From positions 558,001 through 622,000 of the forward strand of contig NZ_JAGHRJ010000004.1 in assembly GCF_017743865.1 (NCBI RefSeq): 64,000 bases of DNA, read 5' to 3'. How positions within the stretch are numbered: the first letter of the stretch is position 1; every line of letters begins with the position of its first letter. The stretch comes from Labrenzia sp. R4_2 (lineage in GTDB: Bacteria > Pseudomonadota > Alphaproteobacteria > Rhizobiales > Stappiaceae). This document shows positions 36,750 to 44,786 of the stretch, piece by piece. The notes beneath the pieces were generated by a model. It had not been told where the DNA came from, did not search any database, and was given only the letters and a program-made list of their open reading frames with translations. A program made the position numbers and the translations under genes.

Positions 36750-37016
36750 TCAGCCCTCGGAAGGCCCAGGCCCTGCCATGCCGAGCGCGTGCAGGTAGAG
36801 GTCGAGCACAGCTTCTTCTTCCTCGCGCTCATGCGGCTGCTTCTTGCGAAGAGAGACAACCTTGCGCAGAATTTTGACGTCATAGCCATTGCCCTTGGCT
36901 TCGGCGTAAACGTCCTTGATGTCATCCGAGATGACCTTCTTTTCTTCTTCCAGACGTTCAATACGTTCAATGAAGGCGCGCAGCTGGTCTGCGGCCACTC
37001 CACCCGGATCGGACAT
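36750..37016 (-). CDS. gapR: GapR-type nucleoid-associated protein (DUF2312)
   Basis: An 88-residue basic and acidic helical protein. It matches DUF2312 closely: [23 protein letters not shown], then [23 protein letters not shown] and [23 protein letters not shown]. Caulobacter GapR forms dimers that clamp overtwisted, AT-rich DNA and supports replication with topoisomerases. The start at 37016 gives the family length. It lies downstream of DUF1244 and the small ORF at 37035, and ends in a bidirectional terminator. Confidence 0.87.
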   Translation of the reverse strand: MSDPGGVAADQLRAFIERIERLEEEKKVISDDIKDVYAEAKGNGYDVKILRKVVSLRKKQPHEREEEEAVLDLYLHALGMAGPGPSEG

Positions 37017-37034
37017 TCGAGTGTTTCTCCTTGG

Positions 37035-37181
37035 CTAGTTGTGTTCTTCTTCTGCGATCACGTCACGGACGGTGCCACAACACCAGTCCACGTTAATTCC
37101 GGCCGGTGCCGTGCCAGACTTCAAGACGCACGTCAAGCGGACCAGACCAAAGCCCTCAATGCTCAGGCTTGTTTTTGTCAA
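37035..37181 (-). CDS. Small ORF overlapping the end of DUF1244 (possible 48-aa protein)
   Basis: A possible protein of 48 residues read from TTG 37181, overlapping the last bases of the DUF1244 gene and stopping 18 bases before the gapR start. The reading is protein-like: GFGLVRLTCVLKSGTAP, then GINVDWCCGTVRDVIAEEEH. It has two adjacent Cys, and third codon positions are mostly G or C. The start is doubtful since only TTG or CTG is available. I do not recognise the family. Translational coupling to DUF1244 is possible. Confidence 0.4.
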   Translation of the reverse strand: MTKTSLSIEGFGLVRLTCVLKSGTAPAGINVDWCCGTVRDVIAEEEHN

Positions 37182-37452
37182 AAGCGGCTTTCTGCTCAGC
37201 TGTGGCCTCGGTTTGATACTTTGCCTTCCAGTCACCGTAGGGCATGCCGTAAACGATCTCGCGAGCTGCGTCCTTGTCCAGGTTCATGTCCTTTTCGGCA
37301 GCCGCATCCGCATACCAATTGGACAGGCAATTGCGGCAAAAGCCTGCAAGGTTCATCATGTCAATGTTCTGAACATCGGTCCGGCCACGCAGATGCTCGA
37401 CCAACCGACGGAAAACGGCAGCCTCCAGCTCAATTTTCGTTTGATCATCCAT
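37156..37452 (-). CDS. DUF1244 family protein
   Basis: A 98-residue protein starting at ATG 37452 with GAGGGAGATG upstream. It contains MNLAGFCRNCLSNWYADAA and REIVYGMPYGDWKAKYQ, the DUF1244 core, which includes two cysteines in FCRNC that could hold metal. Function is unknown. The gene lies between the N-formylglutamate amidohydrolase and gapR on the same strand. This order is familiar to me from Rhizobiales and suggests one transcript. Confidence 0.83.
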   Translation of the reverse strand: MDDQTKIELEAAVFRRLVEHLRGRTDVQNIDMMNLAGFCRNCLSNWYADAAAEKDMNLDKDAAREIVYGMPYGDWKAKYQTEATAEQKAAFDKNKPEH

Positions 37453-37491
37453 CAACTCATCTCCCTCAAGTCTGCTCCTGAAACCGAGCGG

Positions 37492-38301
37492 TCATTTGTT
37501 GTCACATCGCGAAACATAGTGCCGAACCTGACGGCATTCCGATGATTGTGCGAGTTCTTTCAGTATAGGCTCCAACCGATCGGCCCACTCCAACGCCCCC
37601 CGGGTATCTCCGATCAGGTCTTGCCGGATCTCTAGAAGAGCCTGAGACAGGCCCCGCTTGGTTGCGTGCCGATACATCGTGTCGTTTTCAAGGGCACCGT
37701 CGTAAGGCTCGTTGTCTCCGACAACCAGATCGGCTTGTGCCCTCAAACCAGCCAGCATGGGATCGACAGCGCGCGGGTCGCTGTCCCAGAGCACCGTAAC
37801 ATGCCAAGGTCTCGGGACGCCCCGCCAGACTGGCGTGAAACTATGGATCGAAATGATCACCGGCGCCAACGCAACCGCCATCATCCGATCCAGCGTTGCA
37901 TCGATCAGGTCATGATACGGCTTGTGAAAAAGATCAATCCGCCGCCGCCTCTCGGTGGCATCAACTCCCGCATTCCCAGGGACAACGGCACCGTCCGACA
38001 AGCGCATGATTAGGGTCGGATCATCTTCGCCCCGATTGGGATCAATCAACAGTCTTGAGAATGTCGACAAGCAAGCCGGAGCATTGAGACGCCGGGCCAG
38101 TTCCAACGTGACCGCCCGAGCTCCGATATCGTAGCCGATGTGCCGCTCAAACTGAGCGGCAGGGACCCCAAGATCGCCATACTCATCCGGGACCGTATTC
38201 CGCGCATGGTCACACAAGAGCAGGATGCCTGCGGTCTCGTCACCATGAACATATTCATACGGCTGAAAAGACGTGTCCGGCATTGGGACAGGATCGGTCA
38301 T
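37492..38301 (-). CDS. N-formylglutamate amidohydrolase family protein (first copy)
   Basis: A 269-residue protein of the FGase family, which removes formyl groups from N-formyl-L-glutamate or related compounds. It has LLLCDHARNTVPDEYGDLG, FERHIGYDIGA with a metal-binding His, IDPNRG, and IISIHSFTPVWRG, with two more His. No histidine-degradation genes lie near, and a second family member is at 43587. The other member is longer and differs clearly. The true substrate of either is unknown. It probably shares a transcript with DUF1244 and gapR. Confidence 0.8.
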   Translation of the reverse strand: MTDPVPMPDTSFQPYEYVHGDETAGILLLCDHARNTVPDEYGDLGVPAAQFERHIGYDIGARAVTLELARRLNAPACLSTFSRLLIDPNRGEDDPTLIMRLSDGAVVPGNAGVDATERRRRIDLFHKPYHDLIDATLDRMMAVALAPVIISIHSFTPVWRGVPRPWHVTVLWDSDPRAVDPMLAGLRAQADLVVGDNEPYDGALENDTMYRHATKRGLSQALLEIRQDLIGDTRGALEWADRLEPILKELAQSSECRQVRHYVSRCDNK

Positions 38302-38687
38302 CGTGGTCTTCTTGATTGCTAATGCAGCTGTGGAGGCAGGGCGCCAGATTTACGACAAAGGCTCAGCGGAACCAAGCCCAATTCCAACGACAGCCGCTTA
38401 TATGGGCCCGAATCGTGAAAAATCAGCCCGTTAGATGATCGCAGCTGCCAGCAATCAACAACCCAGGTTTTTGATGTGGATGAAAGTGTTTGGTTACCCT
38501 TTTTTGACGGCTAACGGCTACCCACGGAGATACGGTCATGTTCCCGCCCCAATTATAACTTCATAGGGTAGCTTGGTTTCATCTGGGTGGGCCCAAGAGA
38601 TGGAAGCGATGGATGTCAAGGGGTTTTCCTCCCGCACATATCTTGTTAACGACGTTGACAAGACACTTCTGTCCACGCAAAAAGCCA
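38302..38687. other. Divergent intergenic region before DUF1036-pyk
   Basis: A stretch of about 386 bases without a gene. It includes TATAAC at 38557-38562 and TTGACA at 38655-38660 as possible promoter pieces, but no convincing -35/-10 pair. I see no terminator hairpin, repeat or small gene. Confidence 0.35.
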
Positions 38688-39209
38688 ATGTCTGTAAAGC
38701 AGCAAAGTGAACGACTGCGTATGTTAGAGGTAGGGGAACGGCACCGGGGCTGGTCGCAAACGTGGATGCGTGCATCCATCCAGACCTTCTGCGCCTTAAG
38801 TCTGGCCGTCTTCCTGAACACCATTTTCAGCGACAACGCACACGCTGATCTCCGTCTATGCAACAAGACGGACAGCCAGGTTGGTGTGGCTATTGGATAC
38901 AAGGACAAGTCCGACTGGATCACTGAAGGTTGGTGGAACCTTGCGTCCAACAGCTGTGAAACACTGGTCCCCGGCGCTTTGGTGTCACGCTACTATTACA
39001 TCTATGCGGTGGATTACGATCAATTCGGCGAATGGGGCGGTCGCGCATTCATGTGCACCCGGGAAAAAGAGTTCACTATTCGCGGAATTGAAGATTGTGT
39101 TGCTCGGGGATTCGAGCGGACAGGCTTTTTTGAAATCGACACGGGAGAACAAAGCAGCTGGACAGTCCAGCTCACAGAACCCGTGCAACAAGGGACAGGT
39201 GGGCGATGA
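38688..39209 (+). CDS. Exported DUF1036 family protein
   Basis: A 173-residue protein. From about residue 27 it has a signal-like segment (MRASIQTFCALSLAVFLNTI, cut near DNAHA). The mature part holds DLRLCNKTDSQVGVAIGYKD, ITEGWWNLASNSCETLVPGAL and YYYIYAVDYDQFGEW, the DUF1036 signature, with four Cys likely to form disulfides. The start is uncertain among ATG 38688, 38721 and 38766, since none has a strong ribosome site. Its stop overlaps the pyk start in ATGA, so the two are coupled. Function is unknown. Confidence 0.8.
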   Translation: MSVKQQSERLRMLEVGERHRGWSQTWMRASIQTFCALSLAVFLNTIFSDNAHADLRLCNKTDSQVGVAIGYKDKSDWITEGWWNLASNSCETLVPGALVSRYYYIYAVDYDQFGEWGGRAFMCTREKEFTIRGIEDCVARGFERTGFFEIDTGEQSSWTVQLTEPVQQGTGGR

Positions 39210-40642
39210 GGCGAAACCGACGAGTTAAAATTCTCGCAACTCTCGGACCCTCCTCCTCAGAACAAGACATCATCGAAAAATTGTATGTAGCTGGTGCTGA
39301 TGTGTTTCGCATCAACATGAGCCATACCGATCATGATCGTCTCAAGATGCTGGTTAGCCGCATCCGTGCTGTGGAGGAAGTAACAGGAAGACCGATTGGG
39401 ATTCTTGCCGACTTACAGGGACCAAAACTGCGCGTAGGCACATTCGGCGATGGCCCGGTGATGCTTGAAAACGGCGCAGTCTTTACATTGGACGCAGACA
39501 CATCGGCAGGCGATGTCAATCGTGTCCACCTTCCTCACCCCGAAATCCTAAAGGCTCTGGAACCCGGCCACCGGCTGCTTCTTGACGATGGCAAGATCCA
39601 GCTGCGCGTGACAGAATCGTCTCCGACGAAAGCTCAGACCGAAGTTATCGTCGGCGGTAAGCTCTCTGACCGGAAAGGCGTTAGCGTCCCAGACTCTGAA
39701 ATCGCGACCAGCGCGATGACGGAAAAGGACCACAAGGATCTGATTGCCGCGCTTGAGCAGAATGTAGACTGGGTTGCCCTGTCCTTCGTTCAACGCCCGG
39801 ACGATCTTGCAGAAGTGCGCAAAATCACCCGCGGCCGCGCCGGTGTACTTGCAAAGATTGAAAAGCCGCAAGCGATTGGTCGCCTTGATGAAATCATCGA
39901 GCTGTCAGACGCGATCATGGTGGCTCGTGGCGATCTTGGCGTTGAAATGCCGCTGGAACAGGTTCCGGGTCTGCAAAAGCGGATCACACGCGCCTGCCGG
40001 CGCGCAGGCAAGCCCGTGGTCATCGCAACCCAAATGCTTGAGTCCATGATCACCGCACCGGTACCAACCCGTGCAGAGGTTTCTGACGTGGCGACTGCCG
40101 TCTTTGAAGGCGCTGACGCAGTCATGCTCTCCGCGGAATCGGCAGCGGGCGACTTTCCGATCGAGGCCGTGTCTACAATGGACCGGATCGCTCAACAGGT
40201 GGAACAGGATCCGAACTACCGGACCATCATCTACGCCCAGCGTACCGAACCGGAAGCGACCGGTTCTGATGCGATCTCTGCGGCGGCACGCCAAATTGCG
40301 GAAACGCTTAATCTGGCTGCAGTGGTTTGCTACACGACATCCGGCGCCACGGGTTTGCGCGCTTCGCGGGAACGCCCGTCCAGCCCGATCATCGTATTGT
40401 CACCCGTCATGGCAACGGCCCGTCGGCTGTCGCTCGGTTGGGGTCTCCACTGTGTGGTCAGCGAAGACGCTGCCAACGAAGAGGATATGATCGATCGCGC
40501 CTGCCGGATTTCTCATTCTGAAGGATGGGCAAAACCGGGTCAGCGGATCATCATTACGGCCGGCGTCCCGTTCGGCACACCAGGATCCACTAATATGTTG
40601 CGGATTGCGTTTGTCGGCACAGACGGCCAGGGTGGCATTTGA
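39206..40642 (+). CDS. pyk: Pyruvate kinase
   Basis: A 478-residue enzyme that makes pyruvate and ATP from phosphoenolpyruvate and ADP. Early motifs are KILATLGPSS and VFRINMSH, followed by ILADLQGPKLRVG. The active-site signature is GVLAKIEKPQAI with its catalytic Lys, then IMVARGDLGVE and VIATQMLESM. AVMLSAESAAGDFP and a C-terminal regulatory domain follow. The length is normal. It overlaps the upstream DUF1036 gene by 4 bases and ends in a strong terminator. Confidence 0.95.
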   Translation: MRRNRRVKILATLGPSSSEQDIIEKLYVAGADVFRINMSHTDHDRLKMLVSRIRAVEEVTGRPIGILADLQGPKLRVGTFGDGPVMLENGAVFTLDADTSAGDVNRVHLPHPEILKALEPGHRLLLDDGKIQLRVTESSPTKAQTEVIVGGKLSDRKGVSVPDSEIATSAMTEKDHKDLIAALEQNVDWVALSFVQRPDDLAEVRKITRGRAGVLAKIEKPQAIGRLDEIIELSDAIMVARGDLGVEMPLEQVPGLQKRITRACRRAGKPVVIATQMLESMITAPVPTRAEVSDVATAVFEGADAVMLSAESAAGDFPIEAVSTMDRIAQQVEQDPNYRTIIYAQRTEPEATGSDAISAAARQIAETLNLAAVVCYTTSGATGLRASRERPSSPIIVLSPVMATARRLSLGWGLHCVVSEDAANEEDMIDRACRISHSEGWAKPGQRIIITAGVPFGTPGSTNMLRIAFVGTDGQGGI

Positions 40643-40667
40643 CGATCTAATCGGTTGAAATTTCCAG

Positions 40668-40695
40668 AAGGGCGGCAACTGGCCGCCCTTTTTTA
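40668..40695 (+). terminator. Terminator of pyk
   Basis: GGGCGGC (40670-40676) pairs with GCCGCCC, followed by six T. Its end overlaps the last bases of the converging hydrolase gene. Confidence 0.85.
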
Positions 40696-41676
40696 TGCGC
40701 TGCTCCGGCAATCCAATACGCCTGCCCTCCCGACACGGAGAACAAGCTGGTCCAAAGCCTCGACAATCGCATCCGTTCGGGTGTGATGCGGCATGTGCCC
40801 CGCCCCCTCCAAAACCACAAGCTCGGCATTTGGAAGATCGCGCAGCAAACCTTCGCTGTGAATAGATGGCCACACAACCGTGTCTTCCGTGCCGGTTAAG
40901 ATGACAGTGGGCTGCTCCAGATCACCATAGTCCTTGGACTGCGCTATCACGTGAGGCTTCAAACGAGCGATATCCATGGCATTAGAACGGAACGCGTCCG
41001 GCAAAAAGAGCAAAGGCAATCGTGTTGCCTGATTATAGTTCTCTGGCTGCGGCTCTGGATGAAAAACGTGCCGGATGGACCGAGGCGCCAAATACTCGGC
41101 AACAGGAAGCGTCAAGATCCGGCAGAACAACCACCCGATTACCGGCGCCGCTGCCACATGATTGTACCATGCGACACCGCCAGGCCAAGGATGTGTTGCA
41201 GGCGCTAAAAACGCCAAACCGCATATTCGGTCCGGCGCCCTCAGCCCAAGTGCAGCGGTGACAGACGCGCCGAGTGAGTGTCCGATGGCAATACACCGAT
41301 CAATGCCCAATTCGCGAAGCAGTCCGTCAATCAGCTCCGCCTGACGCGCGGGCGAGTTCTTTCCGTCCGGGATCGTACCGGAAAAACCCAAACCGGGCCG
41401 GTCCACAAACAGCAGCGGATAACGCCCTTTCAGCGGCTTTAGAAACGCGAGTTGAGAATCATAGGCATTTCCGCTTGCACCATGCAGGAAGACCAAGGTC
41501 GGCGTATCGGGACAGGCGTTTTCCGCTGGGAAAAAATGATAGTGGAGTAGGACACCGTCCACGGTGCACATTTCTCCATCAGGTCGGATCGAGCGTCTGA
41601 TCTGATGAAACCGCAAGGCCGAGTAACCGGCAAGCGACGCGAGTACTACAAGGATTGCGAGCAGAACTGAGAGCAT
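40693..41676 (-). CDS. Alpha/beta hydrolase with N-terminal membrane anchor
   Basis: A 327-residue hydrolase. Residues 1-22 form a hydrophobic segment that could anchor it in the membrane or act as a signal. The fold shows LVFLHGASGNAYD as oxyanion region, nucleophile Ser134 in IGHSLGAS, an Asp in ILTGTEDTVVW and a His in LEGAGHMPHH. Ester, lipid or C-C bond substrates are possible. It lies tail to tail with pyk, whose terminator overlaps its last codons. Confidence 0.83.
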   Translation of the reverse strand: MLSVLLAILVVLASLAGYSALRFHQIRRSIRPDGEMCTVDGVLLHYHFFPAENACPDTPTLVFLHGASGNAYDSQLAFLKPLKGRYPLLFVDRPGLGFSGTIPDGKNSPARQAELIDGLLRELGIDRCIAIGHSLGASVTAALGLRAPDRICGLAFLAPATHPWPGGVAWYNHVAAAPVIGWLFCRILTLPVAEYLAPRSIRHVFHPEPQPENYNQATRLPLLFLPDAFRSNAMDIARLKPHVIAQSKDYGDLEQPTVILTGTEDTVVWPSIHSEGLLRDLPNAELVVLEGAGHMPHHTRTDAIVEALDQLVLRVGRAGVLDCRSSA

Positions 41677-41747
41677 GTTGAGGGACTGAAACCGTATAGT
41701 TGGAACGCGTCATACAGGTTAAGTGGCGCAGGATTTGCGCGTTTCCA

Positions 41748-42410
41748 TCAAACGGGTTCGCCCTCTGCTTCCTTTTCCAGAGATTCGACCGCTTCACTTG
41801 CGTTTTCGAGACCTGGATGGATTTTCAATGCCCGCCGGAACGTGGACAGCGCTTGCTCTTCAAACCCCAATCGGCGCTGGATGATCGCAAGGCCTGAAAG
41901 TGCACCCCAATGCCGGGGTTCCAAAGCCAAGGTCCGCTCAATATCGACAAGTGACTTACCGAAGTCTTCCTTCATGTAATGCACGGTCGCCCTGCGGTTC
42001 CACCCTTCAGCAAAGGACGGCTCAAGGACGACAACGACGTCGAGAAGATCAAGTGCAAGCCCGTGATCCTCGGCCTGGATGGCGCGCCCAGCGCGCGCCA
42101 TTAACAGATCGACAGTATCAGAGCCCGAGTCCATCCAAATGCGCCGGATGTCGCGTGCAACGCGTTGGCGCGCAGCCGGATCTTCAGCACCTGCGAGATC
42201 TTCATAAAGACTATCCAGCTTGGATAGAGTTTCGCCAGGGTCGGTTTCTTCCACGACCACCTGCCCGCCTTCGTCTGGCTCTGCATCCGGCAAGGCATCA
42301 AAATCATCAATAGAGGGCGCGTCCGTCTCTGGACCGAGATCAGGCACCGGTTGGGCAAGACCCACAACCGGAGACAGAAAAAGAAAGGTGGCAAACACAA
42401 AAATCCGCAT
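41748..42410 (-). CDS. Exported TPR-repeat protein
   Basis: A 220-residue protein with a signal peptide (MRIFVFATFLFLSPVVGLAQ). An acidic stretch of about 40 residues follows, then about three tetratricopeptide-like repeats from residue 100, with HGLALDLLDVVVVLEPSFAEGWNRRATVHY and SLVDIERTLALEPRHWGALSGLA. The final part is Glu-rich. It likely acts as a periplasmic scaffold. The neighbours do not suggest a partner. Confidence 0.75.
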   Translation of the reverse strand: MRIFVFATFLFLSPVVGLAQPVPDLGPETDAPSIDDFDALPDAEPDEGGQVVVEETDPGETLSKLDSLYEDLAGAEDPAARQRVARDIRRIWMDSGSDTVDLLMARAGRAIQAEDHGLALDLLDVVVVLEPSFAEGWNRRATVHYMKEDFGKSLVDIERTLALEPRHWGALSGLAIIQRRLGFEEQALSTFRRALKIHPGLENASEAVESLEKEAEGEPV

Positions 42411-42535
42411 ACAACGATTATGGGTCGTTGAATGCGGCGGTCAATCCCGAAAACTCACACGTTCACACAAACGCGAATTGAGCACATTGTGATCCAGCGC
42501 CTTTCTAAGGCGAGCATCAGACAATGTCTGTTGCG

Positions 42536-42558
42536 TGACGCTGCCAAAAGCAGCGTCA
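42536..42558 (-). terminator. Hairpin after rpmJ
   Basis: TGACGCTG (42536-42543) and CAGCGTCA (42551-42558) form a stem 7 bases past the rpmJ stop on the minus strand. There is no T run, so termination is uncertain. Confidence 0.4.
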
Positions 42559-42564
42559 GAACAC

Positions 42565-42690
42565 TCAGCCCTGACGTGCCTTGAAGCGCGGGTTTTTCTT
42601 GTTGATGATGTAAACGCGGCCCTTACGGCGGACCATGCGGTTTTCCCGGTGACGGGTCATCAACGCTTTGAGCGAATTCTTGATCTTCAT
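42565..42690 (-). CDS. rpmJ: 50S ribosomal protein L36 (zinc-free form)
   Basis: A 41-residue basic protein: [14 protein letters not shown], then [21 protein letters not shown]. This is the YkgO-type L36 without the CxxC zinc motif, and it is the usual form in Alphaproteobacteria. GGGGAC lies 5 bases before the ATG. It is a separate transcript near tRNA-Val. L31 in this window is zinc-free too. Confidence 0.93.
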   Translation of the reverse strand: MKIKNSLKALMTRHRENRMVRRKGRVYIINKKNPRFKARQG

Positions 42691-42842
42691 GTCATTGTCC
42701 CCGTGGGGTCGTCTGTTTAGCTTCAAACCAAATGAGCGCCCAAGGCGCTCATTCTTCTCAGTCATTTTTGCCGGAAGTCGCTGCAGATATCTGCGCGAGT
42801 CTTCCAAGCTAGAGCGCGTCACAAATTTGATCTGCGCAATAA

Positions 42843-42917
42843 TGGTGGGCGTGACAGGGATTGAACCTGTGACCCCTTCGATGTCAACGAAGTGCTCTCC
42901 CGCTGAGCTACACGCCC
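42843..42917 (-). tRNA. tRNA-Val (anticodon GAC)
   Basis: A cloverleaf is read from the minus strand. The acceptor stem GGGCGTG pairs with CACGCCC, the D-arm is AGCTCAGCGGGAGAGC, the anticodon arm CTTCG-TTGACAT-CGAAG has GAC, and the T-arm contains GGTTCAATCC. CCA is encoded. GAC reads GUC and GUU valine codons. Confidence 0.95.
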
Positions 42918-43051
42918 GAATTTCTTCGGCCATCGGCGCCCCAACGCCGTGGTGGGGTGCGATATAGCGGGGATCCAAAGTCTGTGCAACCCCCTTTTAA
43001 CCGAACTGTCAAAAATTCCTTTTTCGCTCTTCAGCCTGTTGAAAATGCCGA

Positions 43052-43411
43052 TCAGGCAGCGAGCATTCGCTCCACTTCCTGCACCAAGTCCTTGAGGTGG
43101 AAGGGCTTTGAAAGAACCTTTGCATCCTTCGGCGCATCCGATTCAGGATTGAGCGCAACGGCTGCAAATCCGGTTATGAACATCACCTTCAGATCAGGGT
43201 CGAGCTGTGTTGCACGCCGCGCGAGCTCAATGCCGTCCATCTCCGGCATCACAATATCGGTCAGGAGCAGTGAAAACGGTTCTTCGCGCAGTCTCTCATA
43301 CGCGCTTTTGCCGTTATCAAATGACACGACGTCATACCCGGCATTTTCCAGAGCCTTCGCCAGGAACCGGCGCATGTCGTTATCGTCTTCGGCAAGCAGG
43401 ATACGCGGCAT
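43052..43411 (-). CDS. cpdR: Response regulator CpdR (ClpXP adaptor)
   Basis: A 119-residue single-domain receiver. PRILLAEDD starts the acidic pocket, phospho-acceptor Asp52 is in LLTDIVMPEMDG, and VMFITGFAAVAL plus VLSKPFHLKDLV complete it. The stretch from LLTDIVMPEMDGIELA to SKPFHL is nearly identical to Caulobacter CpdR as I know it. Unphosphorylated CpdR primes ClpXP and helps RcdA. TTG 43420 has a better-spaced AAGGA, so the protein may begin three residues earlier. The ending LAA may serve as a protease signal. Confidence 0.88.
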   Translation of the reverse strand: MPRILLAEDDNDMRRFLAKALENAGYDVVSFDNGKSAYERLREEPFSLLLTDIVMPEMDGIELARRATQLDPDLKVMFITGFAAVALNPESDAPKDAKVLSKPFHLKDLVQEVERMLAA

Positions 43412-43586
43412 AGTTTGCAACCAATTTCCTTCGCATTACGGAGCGTTCAAGTCTTTCGCCGGTTATAGCTCGAAATCAACAGAAAGATAGGGTGAATTGG
43501 TTCTCCTAAGCTTTTGCGCGCTCGACTGTGGACTGCGTGTTGATTCCTTGGCACGATAGGCGATCGCCGCAAACGGGACACACATA

Positions 43587-44507
43587 TTGACAAGTTCAAC
43601 GCCCAGCGCCCCAAACAGCCAGTTCGAAGTCGACTTCAACGGCTTTCCTGCATTTGATGTGTTGTCCCCTGCTGATCAACGGCTGCCATTTGTTTTCAAC
43701 TCTCCTCATTCGGGCCGTCAGTATCCAGAGAGTTTCCTGGCTGCCTCACGGCTTGATGCGCGCTCGATCCGGCGGTCCGAAGATGCTTATGTGGACGAGC
43801 TCTTTTCGCATGTGGTGCCACTTGGTGCCCCCATGCTGCGGGCACACTTTCCGCGCGCTTATCTGGATGTGAACCGGGAACCTTATGAGCTCGATCCGAA
43901 GATGTATGACGGCCGACTGCCGTCTTACGCAAACATCCGCTCAATCCGTGTAGCTGGTGGCCTTGGAACCGTCGCGCGCATTGTCAGCGAAAACCACGAG
44001 ATCTATCGGCACAGGCTGCCTGTTGAAGAAGCGCTCAACCGCATCGAGACGATCTATAAGCCCTACCACTCAACACTGAGGCGTCTGCTGGCGCAAACGC
44101 ACGTGACATTTGGGCATGCGGTCTTGATTGACTGCCACTCAATGCCGTCAACAGTGAAATGTCAGACCACAGATACACGGCCCGATTTCATTCTAGGTGA
44201 TCGCTACGGCACCAGCTGCAACAGCGACCTCACCGACTTTGCGTTTGAAACATTGCGGAGCAAAGGATACAGCGTGAGCCGCAATAAACCGTATGCGGGC
44301 GGCTTTATAACGGAGCATTACGGCCGACCGTCAAGCGGACTGCATGCTCTTCAAATTGAAATCAATCGCGGCCTTTACATGGACGAAGCGACCCATGAGC
44401 CGACGGCCCATTTCGGACAATTGTTCCACGATCTGAAAGACTTCGTCCGGGAGTTGACCGCAATGCCGGACGCCGGTCTCGTCGCGGATCCAATCGCGGC
44501 CGAATAA
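43587..44507 (+). CDS. N-formylglutamate amidohydrolase family protein (second copy)
   Basis: A 306-residue FGase-family hydrolase read from TTG 43587 with GGGA upstream. Key stretches are PFVFNSPHSGRQYPESFLA, DAYVDELF, ARAYLDVNREPYELD (with Arg and Asn/Arg), and GHAVLIDCHSMPS with His. HYGRPSSGLHALQIEINRGLYM completes the site. This copy is like the proteins annotated beside cpdR in Rhizobiales. It diverges from cpdR. Substrate is inferred from family only. Confidence 0.83.
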   Translation: MTSSTPSAPNSQFEVDFNGFPAFDVLSPADQRLPFVFNSPHSGRQYPESFLAASRLDARSIRRSEDAYVDELFSHVVPLGAPMLRAHFPRAYLDVNREPYELDPKMYDGRLPSYANIRSIRVAGGLGTVARIVSENHEIYRHRLPVEEALNRIETIYKPYHSTLRRLLAQTHVTFGHAVLIDCHSMPSTVKCQTTDTRPDFILGDRYGTSCNSDLTDFAFETLRSKGYSVSRNKPYAGGFITEHYGRPSSGLHALQIEINRGLYMDEATHEPTAHFGQLFHDLKDFVRELTAMPDAGLVADPIAAE

Positions 44508-44527
44508 TCCCTGAATTAAATCGAATT

Positions 44528-44614
44528 AAAAAAAAGGCCGCACTCGAATGAGGCGGCCGAAGTCTAGGGAGGAAACGCCCAAGGAGGGCGGTACGACAGA
44601 AAGCTCTATCGCAC
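44528..44614 (-). ncRNA. Candidate MmgR/alpha-r8-type trans-acting sRNA
   Basis: On the minus strand a short hairpin (44576-44590, loop TCCTT) leads to the unpaired decamer TTTCCTCCCT (44575-44566), then AGACTT, then a strong terminator (GGCCGC/GCGGCC at 44536-44558) with a run of eight T. I recall this decamer as the hallmark of the alpha-r8/MmgR family of Rhizobiales sRNAs. The reported length is 70-90 bases, close to what is seen here. TTGCAT and GATCTT 17 bases apart form a weak promoter placing the start near 44614. Both neighbours are on the other strand, so the terminator has no other use. Confidence 0.7.
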
Positions 44615-44786
44615 CGCAATAAGATCGCACTGCACCGCACAAAATGCAACCCCAACAGCGGTTGTTTCATGCTCAAAATATGAGCATCAATTCAGGTATT
44701 CCGAATTCTTTTTTTGCAAATCAAGTTATAAGACAGCCACCTGCGGTCGTTATGACCGAAAAGAGACACATCCGACTGGAGGCCAT

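Noticed and set aside
38641-38690. TTGACA at 38655 as the DUF1036-pyk promoter
   Set aside because: No plausible -10 box lies 16-18 bases downstream, so I did not list it as a promoter.
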